Shown: one piece after another, positions 1 to 11,414 of the stretch
How positions within the stretch are numbered: the stretch's first letter is position 1
Layout: each line of letters opens with the position of its first letter
Assembly (NCBI RefSeq): GCF_018494055.1
Contig: NZ_JABBFQ010000002.1
Coordinates: 483,642-547,641, forward strand
Reading direction: 5' to 3'
Length of the DNA: 64,000 bases
From: Rosenbergiella epipactidis
Lineage (GTDB): Bacteria > Pseudomonadota > Gammaproteobacteria > Enterobacterales > Enterobacteriaceae
The notes under the pieces: model-generated
Told to the model about the DNA's origin: nothing
The model's input: only the letters and a program-made list of their open reading frames with translations
The model's database searches: none
Program-made: the position numbers and the translations under genes

Positions 1-1
1 T

Positions 2-421
2 TTTGCGGTACGTAACTCCGGCGCTATCACGGTTGTCGAGGGTATTGGCGACAATGGCTGTGAGTACATGACAGGAGGCGTTGTCTGTGTGATCGGTCGT
101 ACAGGGGTCAATTTTGGTGCCGGCATGACCGGGGGCTTCGCTTACGTCCTTGATGAAGACGGGGAGTTCCGTAAACGTGTCAACAGCGAGTTGGTCGAGG
201 TCTTGGACGTCGCCACCCTGCCGATTCACGAAGAACATCTGCGGGGCTTAATCACCGAGCACGTACAATATACCCAATCGAGTCGTGGTGAAGAGATCCT
301 TGCACAATGGGCGAACTGGTCAGAGAAATTTATGCTGATCAAACCTAAGTCAAGCGATGTGAAAGCACTGCTAGGACACCGCAGCCGGTCAGCGGCAGAA
401 TTACGAGTACAGGCGCAGTAA
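2..421 (+). CDS. gltB: Glutamate synthase large subunit, C-terminal part (cut by window edge)
   Basis: This is the last 139 codons of the NADPH-glutamate synthase alpha subunit, which makes two glutamates from glutamine and 2-oxoglutarate. The frame is open from the window edge, so the 5' part lies outside. The visible piece is the end of the C-terminal glycine-rich beta-helix (GXGXG) domain, with repeated Gly turns around the TGGVVCVIG and GAGMTGG motifs. It ends 9 bases before gltD, whose ribosome binding site begins at the gltB stop codon, as in the usual gltBD operon. Identification is firm from sequence and neighbour. Confidence 0.95.
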   Translation, partial: FAVRNSGAITVVEGIGDNGCEYMTGGVVCVIGRTGVNFGAGMTGGFAYVLDEDGEFRKRVNSELVEVLDVATLPIHEEHLRGLITEHVQYTQSSRGEEILAQWANWSEKFMLIKPKSSDVKALLGHRSRSAAELRVQAQ

Positions 422-1849
<1,428 letters not shown>

Positions 1850-1858
1850 AGAAAGAAA

Positions 1859-1884
1859 AAGAGCGCGAAAGCGCTCTTTTTTTT
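1859..1884. terminator. Intrinsic terminator between convergent gltD and sspB
   Basis: An 8-bp stem (AAGAGCGC / GCGCTCTT) with a GAAA tetraloop is followed by a T run on the plus strand and preceded by an A run. It can therefore end transcripts from both sides. gltD stops 10 bases upstream and sspB stops just downstream on the other strand. Confidence 0.9.
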
Positions 1885-1892
1885 AGCCGATA

Positions 1893-2375
1893 TTATTTAA
1901 CGACACGTAATGCTGGTCGGCCACCCTTAGGTGGGGGGGTATCATCATCATCGCCATCGGTATGCTCAGTCTCACCATCGCCATCAATGACTGACATTTT
2001 AGGCTCATGCGTGACGTCAAGATCAACATTAGCCTCAACATCATCATACTGCGGCTCAGGCTCAAACATAGTGCCAGCACCGTTTTCACGAGCATAGAGT
2101 GCCATAACGGCGGCAAGAGGGACGAAAACCTGACGCGGTACGCCTCCGAAGCGCGCATTGAAGCTAACGAACTCATTACCCAGTTCTAAGTTCCCGACTG
2201 CACGCGGCGCAATGTTAAGAACGATTTGTCCATCACGTGCAAACTCTAGAGGGACTTCCACACCAGGTAGATTAATATCAACCACTAGGTGCGGCGTTAG
2301 CTCGTTATCTAACAACCAATCATAGAATGCCCGCAGTAAATACGGGCGACGTGCCGTTAAATTTGTCATATCCAT
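1893..2375 (-). CDS. sspB: ClpXP specificity-enhancing factor
   Basis: This 160-residue adaptor binds ssrA-tagged peptides and other substrates and delivers them to ClpXP. The N-terminal substrate-binding domain (about residues 1-110) is well conserved. It is followed by an acidic, poorly conserved linker, then the C-terminal GGRPALRVVK segment, the short ClpX-binding (XB) tail of this family. It lies 14 bases downstream of sspA on the same strand, the standard sspAB operon. Confidence 0.95.
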   Translation of the reverse strand: MDMTNLTARRPYLLRAFYDWLLDNELTPHLVVDINLPGVEVPLEFARDGQIVLNIAPRAVGNLELGNEFVSFNARFGGVPRQVFVPLAAVMALYARENGAGTMFEPEPQYDDVEANVDLDVTHEPKMSVIDGDGETEHTDGDDDDTPPPKGGRPALRVVK

Positions 2376-2389
2376 AATAGTAGCCTCGA

Positions 2390-3019
2390 TTAGAGACGCA
2401 TTTCACGCTCAGCTTCGGTAAGAGAAGCGAGGAACGAATCACGTTCAAAGACACGATTCATATAGCCTTTAAGATCTTTAGAACCCGCACCCGATAAATC
2501 AACGCCTAAAGAAGGTAAACGCCATAGTAAAGGAGCAAGGTAGCAATCCACCAAGCTGAACTCTTCGCTCAGGAAGTAAGACGTGCGAGCAAACAGTGGC
2601 GCGATGGCAAGTAACTGCTCACGTAATTGTTTACGCGCGTCATCGGCTTCTTCACTTGAACCTTGTTCAATCTTGAACAGCAGGCTATACCAATCTTGTT
2701 CGATACGATGCATCATCAAACGACTTTCACCGCGAGCAACCGGATAAACTGGCATTAACGGTGGATGCGGGAAACGTTCGTCCAAGTATTCCATAATGAT
2801 CTGAGATTGATATAACGTCAGCTCGCGATCCACTAAGGTAGGTACAGTGCAATACGGATTTAGATCGATCAAGTCTTGTGGAAGATTTGACTTATCCACC
2901 TGTTCAATTTCTACACTCACACCTTTCTCAGCCAGTACAATACGTACTTGATGGCTGTAGATATCAGTGGGTCCAGAAAACAGTGTCATTACCGAACGTT
3001 TGTTGGCAGCGACAGCCAT
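2390..3019 (-). CDS. sspA: Stringent starvation protein A
   Basis: This is a GST-fold RNA polymerase-associated protein of 209 residues used in starvation and acid tolerance. The thioredoxin-like N-domain runs to about residue 82 and the helical GST C-domain follows. The surface Pro84-His85-Pro86 motif that contacts polymerase in E. coli is intact. The open frame extends 4 codons further to a GTG at 3031. That GTG lies inside the GGAGG ribosome binding site, so the ATG at 3019 (MAVAANK) is the start, as in homologues. It is transcribed away from rpsI with a terminator between. Confidence 0.95.
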   Translation of the reverse strand: MAVAANKRSVMTLFSGPTDIYSHQVRIVLAEKGVSVEIEQVDKSNLPQDLIDLNPYCTVPTLVDRELTLYQSQIIMEYLDERFPHPPLMPVYPVARGESRLMMHRIEQDWYSLLFKIEQGSSEEADDARKQLREQLLAIAPLFARTSYFLSEEFSLVDCYLAPLLWRLPSLGVDLSGAGSKDLKGYMNRVFERDSFLASLTEAEREMRL

Positions 3020-3248
3020 GAAAACCTCCACATATACTTATAAGAGCCGCGATTAACCATCTGAATGACCGATGGCAGATAATAGACCATAAACTGCGCG
3101 ATAGTTTACCAGAAATTGAAGCCTTTGTGGGCAACCTTTCGATTTTGCTGCGAATTCTGGGTAGTTGAAGCGTTTTTGGAAGGAAAAAGTAACAATTGTC
3201 GCGAATCGGGAGTACGCGATAACCGATATAGCCCCCTTTTACCGGCAA

Positions 3249-3275
3249 TAAAAAACCCGCCGAAGCGGGTTTTTT
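3249..3275 (-). terminator. Terminator of the rplM-rpsI operon
   Basis: A stem of AAAAACCCGC / GCGGGTTTTT with a 4-base loop lies about 30 bases after the rpsI stop, with a U run on the minus strand. The symmetrical A and T runs could let it work both ways, but only rpsI needs it here. Confidence 0.88.
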
Positions 3276-3306
3276 CGAAAACACATCGCTGCAGAGCAGC
3301 CATGAA

Positions 3307-4143
<837 letters not shown>

Positions 4144-4340
4144 CTAAAAGCTTACCCAAATATAAGTTACACGTTGGTGAAATCCCAAACGCTATTAACG
4201 GTTGAGGCTCACACGACCATTTTGCCAGTAAGCCTACCCCTTCGGATAGAACTACCGGAACACAAAGGTTTTTGGGAATAAAACCATTTGTTGTAACGTG
4301 GGGTCGCAAGATTATAAAGAAGTCGACATTAAAAATCGAC
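4144..4340 (-). promoter_or_regulatory. rplM promoter and probable L13 autoregulatory leader
   Basis: On the minus strand a perfect TATAAT lies at 4311-4316, with a weak -35-like GTCGAT about 18 bases upstream. A start near 4304 would give a leader of about 160 bases before rplM. The leader is G/C-rich and can fold, consistent with the feedback control known for E. coli rplM. The -10 is seen directly; the regulation is inferred from the family. Confidence 0.5.
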
Positions 4341-4381
4341 CTCTTTTATCATTAATTCGCAACTCCACGAATATTTCTGCC

Positions 4382-5518
4382 TTACGGCAAATGAGGAAGA
4401 CGCAAATATTCTTCGCTTTGCATCTCCTGAAGACGAGATAAGCAACGTTGGTATTCAAATTTCAATTGATTACCTTGATAGATAGCTTCCAACGCCACTT
4501 CCGCAGAAACGACAAGTTTAACATGTCTTTCGTAGAATTCATCTACCATTGCAAGAAATCGACGCGCATGATCTTCAGTCTGGCTAGTTAATTGTGGGAC
4601 ATCGAGTAATAATACCGTGTGAAACTGCTGAGAAAGCGCGATGTAGTCATGTTGACTCCGGTTTTCACCACACAGCACACTAAAGCGAACGGCAAGCACC
4701 CCCTCAGCAACATGCTCAGTCTTCATCGCACGGTGATTAATCTCTAACACCGGTGAAGGGGCCTGCGCAAAATCAGTACCTGATAGGTTTTTAAATAACG
4801 TACTAATGGCTGACTGGGTCTCGTCGTTGATCGGCGATTTCCAGAGATGAGCTGCCGTCAAGGCGCGTAAACGGTAATCGACGCCAGCATCCACATTCAT
4901 GACTTGGCAATGTTTCTTTATTTGCTCAATCGCCGGTAAAAAGCGTGCGCGTTGTAATCCATTACGGTAGAGCTGATCAGGAGGGATATTAGAGGTCGCC
5001 ACCAAGGTAATCCCCCGCTCAAATAATGCCTCCATTAACGTGCCGAGTAGCATGGCATCGGTAATATCCGACACAAAAAACTCATCAAAACACAGCAGAT
5101 CAGTCTGCTCGCGAAAGCGTTCGGCAATAATCAACAGTGGGTCGCTGTGGCCTTGAAGTTGACTCAGTTCCTCATGCACTCGCAGCATAAAACGGTGGAA
5201 ATGTAATCGTAACTTACGATCACCTGGAACAGATTGGTAAAACATATCCATAATCCAAGTTTTACCGCGCCCTACGCCTCCCCACATATATAAGCCTTGA
5301 ACCGGTTGTTCGCTGCTCTCACTGCGCTGGAAAAGTTTTGAAAAGCGTCCGAAAAGTCCTTTCTTATCCGTCGAGGGTGAGGCCGTTTGCTGACGGGCGA
5401 TTAGCGCTTTTTGAATCTTATCAAGCTCCGTTACCGCAGCTTTTTGGACATCATCAGGCTGATAATCACCCTGTTCAAGGGCTTGTTGGTAACATGTCAG
5501 GGGAGAAATGGTTTGCAT
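4382..5518 (-). CDS. zapE: Cell division AFG1-like ATPase ZapE
   Basis: This is a 378-residue P-loop ATPase that associates with the Z-ring late in division. Walker A (GGVGRGKTW) is at residues 80-88 and Walker B (LLCFDEFFV) at 141-149. The C-terminus (RCLSRLQEMQSEEYL) is highly conserved. The open frame runs 14 codons further upstream, but homology begins at MQTIS (ATG at 5518), so that start is used even though its ribosome binding site is weak. It is divergent from zapG, as in E. coli. Confidence 0.93.
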   Translation of the reverse strand: MQTISPLTCYQQALEQGDYQPDDVQKAAVTELDKIQKALIARQQTASPSTDKKGLFGRFSKLFQRSESSEQPVQGLYMWGGVGRGKTWIMDMFYQSVPGDRKLRLHFHRFMLRVHEELSQLQGHSDPLLIIAERFREQTDLLCFDEFFVSDITDAMLLGTLMEALFERGITLVATSNIPPDQLYRNGLQRARFLPAIEQIKKHCQVMNVDAGVDYRLRALTAAHLWKSPINDETQSAISTLFKNLSGTDFAQAPSPVLEINHRAMKTEHVAEGVLAVRFSVLCGENRSQHDYIALSQQFHTVLLLDVPQLTSQTEDHARRFLAMVDEFYERHVKLVVSAEVALEAIYQGNQLKFEYQRCLSRLQEMQSEEYLRLPHLP

Positions 5519-5717
5519 AGTGGGTACCGTTAAGATAATCGAAGACGACAAACACAACATTGAAAACCGCTATACAGTACGCCAGGTTAACTCAGGATTC
5601 CACATCCTGAGCATTAACAGGTATAGTGAGGTAAACTATTTTCGACTAGCATCTTACTGTAAATGGGTAGTTGCTTATCGTCGCCCCCTTAGAACAACGG
5701 ATATTATGGGAGTCATT

Positions 5718-6116
5718 ATGACCTGGGAATATGGGCTTATCGGATTAATTGTCGGCGTTATCGTTGGGATTGTTATCACACGTTTTAGTAGCCGTAAACT
5801 GCGTGATCAGCACGCGCTGCAGTACGAATTAGAAAAAACCAAAGATGAACTTAAAGAGTTAAAACAAGAACTCAATGGCCACTTTGTTCGCAGCGCTGAA
5901 CTGCTGGAAAATATGTCACAGAACTATCAAGAGCTCTATCAACATATGTCGAGCACGACCAAAGAGCTGCTACCAGAGCAAGCGGCACAGAGCAACCCGT
6001 TCGTTTGGCAGCAGGGTGCTAAAAACGTTGAATCTGAGAATGGATTAGCTGAAATGCCGCGAGATTACTCTGAAAAATCTTCAGGTTTATTAAGAAATTC
6101 TAACACTGAAAAATAA
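5718..6116 (+). CDS. zapG: Z-ring/envelope-associated membrane protein ZapG (YhcB)
   Basis: This 132-residue protein has one N-terminal membrane helix (residues 5-23), a coiled coil rich in Lys/Glu/Leu (about 25-90) and a tail with the family motif MPRDYSE..SGLLR. YhcB/ZapG links division, envelope growth and cell shape. The open frame extends 70 codons upstream. The ATG at 5718 has GGGAG in front, gives exactly the E. coli length and starts with the conserved MTWEY, so it is the start. Confidence 0.93.
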   Translation: MTWEYGLIGLIVGVIVGIVITRFSSRKLRDQHALQYELEKTKDELKELKQELNGHFVRSAELLENMSQNYQELYQHMSSTTKELLPEQAAQSNPFVWQQGAKNVESENGLAEMPRDYSEKSSGLLRNSNTEK

Positions 6117-6128
6117 TCGTAAGGGTCA

Positions 6129-7505
6129 ATGATGAAGAAAAATCGTACACCCTTGGCGCTAGCGATAGCGCTAAGTATGAGTTTGGGTATGGCTTACCTG
6201 CCCGCTTCGTATGCGAATTTACCTGCACAGGTTGGTGATCAACCCTTACCCTCGCTCGCACCAATGCTTGCTAAAACGCTACCTTCTGTTGTCAGCGTAC
6301 AAGTCAGCGGTACGACGACGGAAAGCCAAGATCAGCAGCTTCCTGAACCGTTGAAACGTTTTCTTGGCCAAGCTCCGCAACAGCAACAGCCAACACCGTT
6401 TCAAGGTTTGGGGTCAGGTGTCATCATTGACGCTAAAAATGGTTACATTCTGACCAATAATCATGTCGTCAATGGTGCAGATAAGATTACGGTGCAGTTG
6501 GGCGATGGCAATGAATACCCCGCAAAGTTAGTGGGTCATGATAGCCAAACCGATATCGCGCTTATCCGAGTTAAGAACGCGAAAAATTTAGTCCAAATTA
6601 ATGTTGCGGATTCCGATGCTTTACAAGTGGGTGATTTCGCAGTCGCCATTGGTAACCCCTATGGTCTCGGGCAGACAGCCACCTCTGGCATCATCTCTGC
6701 GCTCGGACGTAGCGGCTTAAATATTGAAGGCTTAGAAAATTTCATCCAAACCGATGCAGCGATTAACCGCGGCAACTCCGGCGGCGCCTTGGTTAACCTG
6801 AAAGGTGAACTCGTCGGGATCAACACCGCTATTTTAGCTGCCAGCGGCGGAAATATTGGTATCGGCTTTGCTATCCCTTCCAATATGGCGATGAATCTTG
6901 CCCATCAGCTGATTAAAAACGGTAAAATTACCCGCGGCCAGCTCGGCTTGAAAGGGACAGAGATGTCTTCGGATATGGCGAAAGCATTCCATGTCGATGT
7001 GCAACGTGGGGCATTTGTTGCAGAGGTTTTACCCAATTCAGCTGCCGCCAAAGCGGGGATTAAGGCGGGAGACATTATCACTGGCTTGAATGGTAAACCT
7101 ATCACCAGTTTCGCCGAACTTCGGGTGAAAGTTGGCACCAGCGCGCCAGGCGATAAAGTGACCTTAACCTTATTGCGAGACGGTAAATCGATTAATGCCG
7201 AAGTCACTTTAGAGCAAGGTACACCCGAGGTGGTCCCGACCACCATTGACCTCCCAGCGTTACAAGGTGCAGCGTTCAGCGATGGGATGACCTTGAGTAA
7301 AGCGAAAGGCGTCAAAGTAGACAACGTTACGCCGTCTAGCCCTGCTCAACAAATTGGCTTACACACCGGTGACGTCATTACGGCCATTAACCGTCAACGT
7401 GTCGAGTCACTTGATGCAATGAGTAAGATTTTAGCGACCAAACCTCCCGTTATCGCCATGAGTGTTATGCGCGGCAAAGATAACCTCTTTTTACTGCTTC
7501 GCTAA
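6129..7505 (+). CDS. degQ: Periplasmic serine endoprotease DegQ
   Basis: This 458-residue HtrA-family protease and chaperone degrades misfolded envelope proteins. A signal peptide ends at ASYA (residue 29). The catalytic triad is His112 (NNHVV), Asp142 (TDIAL) and Ser217 (GNSGG). Two PDZ domains follow, at about 265-355 and 375-455. A second ATG is at codon 2; AAGGG precedes the first by 4 bases. It is followed by degS, with a perfect hairpin in the spacer. Confidence 0.95.
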   Translation: MMKKNRTPLALAIALSMSLGMAYLPASYANLPAQVGDQPLPSLAPMLAKTLPSVVSVQVSGTTTESQDQQLPEPLKRFLGQAPQQQQPTPFQGLGSGVIIDAKNGYILTNNHVVNGADKITVQLGDGNEYPAKLVGHDSQTDIALIRVKNAKNLVQINVADSDALQVGDFAVAIGNPYGLGQTATSGIISALGRSGLNIEGLENFIQTDAAINRGNSGGALVNLKGELVGINTAILAASGGNIGIGFAIPSNMAMNLAHQLIKNGKITRGQLGLKGTEMSSDMAKAFHVDVQRGAFVAEVLPNSAAAKAGIKAGDIITGLNGKPITSFAELRVKVGTSAPGDKVTLTLLRDGKSINAEVTLEQGTPEVVPTTIDLPALQGAAFSDGMTLSKAKGVKVDNVTPSSPAQQIGLHTGDVITAINRQRVESLDAMSKILATKPPVIAMSVMRGKDNLFLLLR

Positions 7506-7512
7506 CCGCAAT

Positions 7513-7544
7513 AAGGATAGGTACAGAGGTGCGTACCTATCCTT
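7513..7544 (+). other. Perfect 12-bp hairpin between degQ and degS
   Basis: AAGGATAGGTAC and its exact complement flank an 8-base loop just after the degQ stop. There is no T run after it, so it is not a classic terminator. It may protect the degQ mRNA 3' end or reduce read-through into degS. Confidence 0.6.
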
Positions 7545-7589
7545 CTCATGGTATTCTGCAGCAACCTCTCCCTTGGCAACTAAATTAGC

Positions 7590-8651
7590 ATGTTATTTAA
7601 ATTACTTCGTTCAGCGCTTATCGGCCTTGTTGTCGCCATAATTTTACTTGTCGGTATGCATTTGCTGCGTAACGGTGGCGCACTGTTTTCGAATAATGAA
7701 GCACCTGCTAATACCCAAGAATCGGTGTTTAGTTTCAGCCAAGGCGTGCGTCGAGCCGCGCCAGCCGTCGTGAATGTTTATAACCGCAACTCACAAACAC
7801 AAGGTAAAAGAGACTTCACTACCTTGGGGTCGGGAGTGATTATGAACCAGCGCGGCTATATTCTAACGAATCGCCACGTTATCAGTAATGCGGATCAAAT
7901 TATCGTCGCCTTGCAAGATGGTCGCTTTTACGAAGCAACCTTGGTCGGTTCTGATGCCATGACTGATCTGGCGGTACTTAAAATTTCTGCACCGAGCTTA
8001 CCCATTATTCCGATTAACGACGAACGTAACCCGCATATTGGTGATGTCGTTATGGCGATAGGTAATCCCTATAATCTTGGTCAGACCGTTACCCAAGGCA
8101 TCATTAGTGCTACTGGCCGTGTCGGCTTAAGCTCTTCCGGACGGCAAAACTTTCTACAAACAGATGCCTCGATCAACCAAGGTAACTCTGGAGGCGCATT
8201 GATTAACTCATTGGGTGAACTCATGGGGATCAATACACTGACCTTCGATAAGAGTAATGATGGCGAAACGCCTGAAGGAATTGGTTTTGCCATTCCAACA
8301 CCGTTAGCGATTAAGATTATGAATAAACTTATTCGCGATGGTCGTGTGATCCGTGGCTTTATCGGGATTACTGGTCGAGAAATTCCTCCGATGCATGAGC
8401 AAGGGAATAGCTACGAAAAATTACAAGGCATTATTGTGACTAAAGTCACCGGGCCTGCCGAGTTGGCGGGAATTAAGGCCAATGACCTTCTACTCAGTGT
8501 TAACAACAAGCCCGCGGTTTCCGCACAAGAAACCATGGATCAAGTTGCAGAAATACGACCTGGCTCTGTCATTGACGTACAGATCCTTAGACAAGGTCAG
8601 AAAAAAAGCCTACCTGTCACTATTCAAGAATTCCCTCAGGATAGTAATTAA
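7590..8651 (+). CDS. degS: Inner-membrane site-1 protease DegS
   Basis: This 353-residue protease is anchored by one N-terminal helix (residues 5-26). It cuts the anti-sigma factor RseA when its PDZ domain senses unfolded porins, releasing sigma-E. The triad is His96 (TNRHV), Asp126 (MTDLAVL) and Ser200 (GNSGG); one PDZ domain occupies about 255-345. Close match to E. coli DegS along its whole length. It follows degQ, as is usual. Confidence 0.95.
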   Translation: MLFKLLRSALIGLVVAIILLVGMHLLRNGGALFSNNEAPANTQESVFSFSQGVRRAAPAVVNVYNRNSQTQGKRDFTTLGSGVIMNQRGYILTNRHVISNADQIIVALQDGRFYEATLVGSDAMTDLAVLKISAPSLPIIPINDERNPHIGDVVMAIGNPYNLGQTVTQGIISATGRVGLSSSGRQNFLQTDASINQGNSGGALINSLGELMGINTLTFDKSNDGETPEGIGFAIPTPLAIKIMNKLIRDGRVIRGFIGITGREIPPMHEQGNSYEKLQGIIVTKVTGPAELAGIKANDLLLSVNNKPAVSAQETMDQVAEIRPGSVIDVQILRQGQKKSLPVTIQEFPQDSN

Positions 8652-8859
8652 TCATCCTCCTCAGTTCTCTCGCTATTTATGAATAATAAATCGGTTTACT
8701 GAGGGGGATGCGTTAAATTCCTTACGTATTATCAGGTGTAAAGCGAGCAACTTTCATAGTCTTTGACCCTGTTTTTATTTACACATAGAATATAATTCGT
8801 CTGTATCCTTAGTTATTAAGATTAATTCTCTATAAGCTAATTTTCTCTGTACAGAGTTT

Positions 8860-8897
8860 ATTGAATAAAAATGCAGCAAGATGCATAATAATATTAC
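8860..8897 (+). promoter_or_regulatory. Pair of ARG boxes (ArgR operator) upstream of argR
   Basis: The first box (8860-8877) reads ATTGAATAAAAATGCAGC and fits the ArgR half-site consensus closely. A second, weaker box (about 8880-8897) reads GATGCATAATAATATTAC. The arrangement resembles the autoregulatory operator of E. coli argR, so ArgR probably represses its own gene here. Confidence 0.7.
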
Positions 8898-8920
8898 TCC
8901 CCCTATTTCAAAGGTTTTTT

Positions 8921-9391
8921 ATGCGAACCCCTTCTAAACAAGATGATCTGGTACGAGCCTTTAAGGCGCTTCTTAAAGAAGAAAAATTTAGCTCTCAAAG
9001 TGAAATTGTTCATGCCCTGCAAGAAGATGGTTTTCAGAATATCAACCAGTCGAAAGTGTCACGTATGCTGACGAAATTTGGCGCGGTAAGAACCCGTAAC
9101 GCCAAAATGGAAATGGTTTATTGCTTACCCGCTGAATTAGGCGTGCCTACCACGAGCAGCCCACTGAAAAACCTGGTGACCGATATCGACTACAATGACG
9201 CCTTGGTCGTTATTCGTACCAGTCCAGGGGCCGCGCAGCTCATTGCTCGTCTATTAGATTCATTAGGTAAGTCAGAGGGAATTTTGGGGACCATTGCTGG
9301 CGATGATACGATTTTTATTACGCCTTCCCGCGGCTTTACTGTAAAAAAACTCCATGCCGTTGTACTGACGCTTTTCGAACAAGAGCTTTAA
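8921..9391 (+). CDS. argR: Arginine repressor
   Basis: This is a 156-residue hexameric repressor of arginine biosynthesis and cofactor for Xer recombination. The N-terminal winged helix (about 1-70, [22 protein letters not shown]) binds ARG boxes. The C-terminal domain carries the arginine-binding GTIAGDDTI motif. A longer frame begins at a TTG inside the operator, but the ATG at 8921 matches homologues and length. In most enterobacteria mdh is divergent from argR; here the next gene upstream is degS. Confidence 0.95.
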   Translation: MRTPSKQDDLVRAFKALLKEEKFSSQSEIVHALQEDGFQNINQSKVSRMLTKFGAVRTRNAKMEMVYCLPAELGVPTTSSPLKNLVTDIDYNDALVVIRTSPGAAQLIARLLDSLGKSEGILGTIAGDDTIFITPSRGFTVKKLHAVVLTLFEQEL

Positions 9392-9446
9392 TCTGCCTGG
9401 TGATAGGTCACTGGCAGACAGCCATCGCCGGCTGCCAGTTAGGGTG

Positions 9447-11402
9447 TTAGATATTAATCATCGTAGATTGATAACGGGTTAAAATATCCGTTAAGCGGTG
9501 AACCGACTCTTGCATTGGGATAGACGCCTGATGCTCACTCAGTAATTGCTCGTAAGCCGTCAACTCCTTTAGCAATCGCATATAGTAGTACTCTTTCTTC
9601 TCGACACTGTGTGCCGCTATCACCTTATCCCCCGTTAACCGCAACTGCTGATGAAACTCTGATAACACAGGGTTTGGCGGAATAGCAAAACTCCGCAGAC
9701 GTTGCTGGCTAATAATGAGTGTTAGGGCTAAGCGGTATTTATTAAGATCCCCAGGAAACATATTGAGCAACATAAAGAGCTGTTGATACAGGGCCGGTAA
9801 ATGGTTTTCACGGCGACGAGAAGGATTGGTGGTCAAGGATGCCACGGCGGAATACATCAATCGGTTAAGTATTTTACGCCCCGTCTTAGCTTTTGATTTA
9901 TCCCTAATCAGTAATATCACCATTAACGCTAAGAAACAGCCAATCATTTGCCCCAACGCACTATCTAGAAAAGACTCAATCGGGAACGTAATGGGGTTAC
10001 TCAGCACAATAATATTGAGCGTACCAATGAATCCCCCTAAGGCCCCTACCTGCCGACGTTGAATCAGCACCCCGGCGACAAAGGCTAATACACCGATAAT
10101 GAGACAAAGTAAGAAAATACTCTGTTGGGTATTAGGCATTAAGTAAGCGTAGTAAAGTAAACCGATAGGAAACGCTGCAGTCATACCATAAAGGAAATCT
10201 TTCGCCATCATCAGTGGATTGGGAATTCGCATCGCCAGTGCAGTTACCACCGCCAGCATGATCATACAACCGCTGCCAGCATTCCAACCGGAATAAAGCC
10301 AAAATAATACTCCAGAGAACGTTGCAACAAAGGTACGAATACCATTGATCATCGCGTGATGCGTTTCAGCGGACCGAGGTGCGACAATGACTTCACGACG
10401 AAGGATCGCCTCTTCTGTACCATTGATTCTCACGTTGCTGCGGATCCCTTTTGATAGCAAGAGATACTCTGACGCCGCCGTCACCCACGTAGAGAGTGCT
10501 AAAGGCACTGACTCTGCCGGATACTCATTGAAAAGCTTACGTAACTCGCGAACTTTATTACGTAACTCACCAATAGTCTCAACCTTCTGATCGATCACTT
10601 CGACAAATGCACTAGAAAGATATTCCGGATGCGCCTGCAGGTTGAGGTAGGTTTCGGTAGAGTGGGTGATCATCGTTAGAGAAAGGGTATTTAACATTTT
10701 CAATCGACGGCTACTGTTCTGCCAATGCGACGATTCCATTTTTAGCTGGCTTCGCATACCACCGAAGGCACTACTGCGTGCCACTAAGCCACTCCATGCC
10801 TTATCGATCGTCTCTTTCTCGCCCTTTCCTACACACAATTGCAGTAGTTGATACTGCACGAGTAAAAGCTGGTCAACCTCTTGGTCGATAACGCGTTTAA
10901 TGGAACGCGGAGAGAAAAACGTATCAGATAAAATGGCACAGAGAATACCGATAAAGATCTCGCTGCAACGCTCGACGGCTAATCGAGGCATTAGCTCCAT
11001 AGAGCCAGAAGCGTTTGAGGAAATAATGATAATTAACGCGGTGTAGCCGGCTAAGCCAAAAGCGTAAGAGTTATCCACTTTGACCAACGACGAGATCCAG
11101 ACACAAAAGCCCGCCCAGAGGCAGCTAAGGAACAGCATAATCATCGGCGCCCTAATCGTCGTCATCACGATAGCCAACGCCGCGATACAACCTAAGAAGG
11201 TACCAATAATACGGAGTAATCCGCGGTAGCGGAGCGCACCGGAGTAAGGATCGCCCCCGGCGGCAAAAGCTTGCCCGCCGGCCACAATACCGGCGGTCAT
11301 CACCGCCCAACGTGGGGTTTCTAAATTAAAGTAGAACCCCAACAACATCGCTAACAAGACAGCAAAAGTTAATTTAACTGGGAAGCGTAAGAACTGAATC
11401 AT
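9447..11402 (-). CDS. aaeB: p-Hydroxybenzoate/aromatic carboxylate efflux pump subunit AaeB
   Basis: This 651-residue inner-membrane efflux protein of the aromatic acid exporter family has two sets of membrane helices, around residues 10-165 and 355-495. Long soluble stretches lie between and after them. With the adaptor AaeA it exports hydroxylated aromatic acids such as p-hydroxybenzoate. Length is close to E. coli AaeB (655). It is last in aaeXAB, 12 bases after aaeA. Confidence 0.93.
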   Translation of the reverse strand: MIQFLRFPVKLTFAVLLAMLLGFYFNLETPRWAVMTAGIVAGGQAFAAGGDPYSGALRYRGLLRIIGTFLGCIAALAIVMTTIRAPMIMLFLSCLWAGFCVWISSLVKVDNSYAFGLAGYTALIIIISSNASGSMELMPRLAVERCSEIFIGILCAILSDTFFSPRSIKRVIDQEVDQLLLVQYQLLQLCVGKGEKETIDKAWSGLVARSSAFGGMRSQLKMESSHWQNSSRRLKMLNTLSLTMITHSTETYLNLQAHPEYLSSAFVEVIDQKVETIGELRNKVRELRKLFNEYPAESVPLALSTWVTAASEYLLLSKGIRSNVRINGTEEAILRREVIVAPRSAETHHAMINGIRTFVATFSGVLFWLYSGWNAGSGCMIMLAVVTALAMRIPNPLMMAKDFLYGMTAAFPIGLLYYAYLMPNTQQSIFLLCLIIGVLAFVAGVLIQRRQVGALGGFIGTLNIIVLSNPITFPIESFLDSALGQMIGCFLALMVILLIRDKSKAKTGRKILNRLMYSAVASLTTNPSRRRENHLPALYQQLFMLLNMFPGDLNKYRLALTLIISQQRLRSFAIPPNPVLSEFHQQLRLTGDKVIAAHSVEKKEYYYMRLLKELTAYEQLLSEHQASIPMQESVHRLTDILTRYQSTMINI

Positions 11403-11414
11403 ACCGCCTCCCGA

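Noticed and set aside
4300..4345. Hairpin GTCGA-N9-TCGAC near the rplM promoter as a terminator for zapE or rplM
   Set aside because: The stem is short, has a mismatch when extended and lies in the promoter, upstream of both genes, so a terminator role makes little sense.
5508..5717. N-terminal extension of zapG by 70 codons
   Set aside because: It overlaps the zapE 5' end and adds a sequence without homology; the internal ATG has a good ribosome binding site and the family length.
8861..8920. Extended argR start at a TTG
   Set aside because: This TTG lies in the ARG box operator; the ATG at 8921 matches the known protein.
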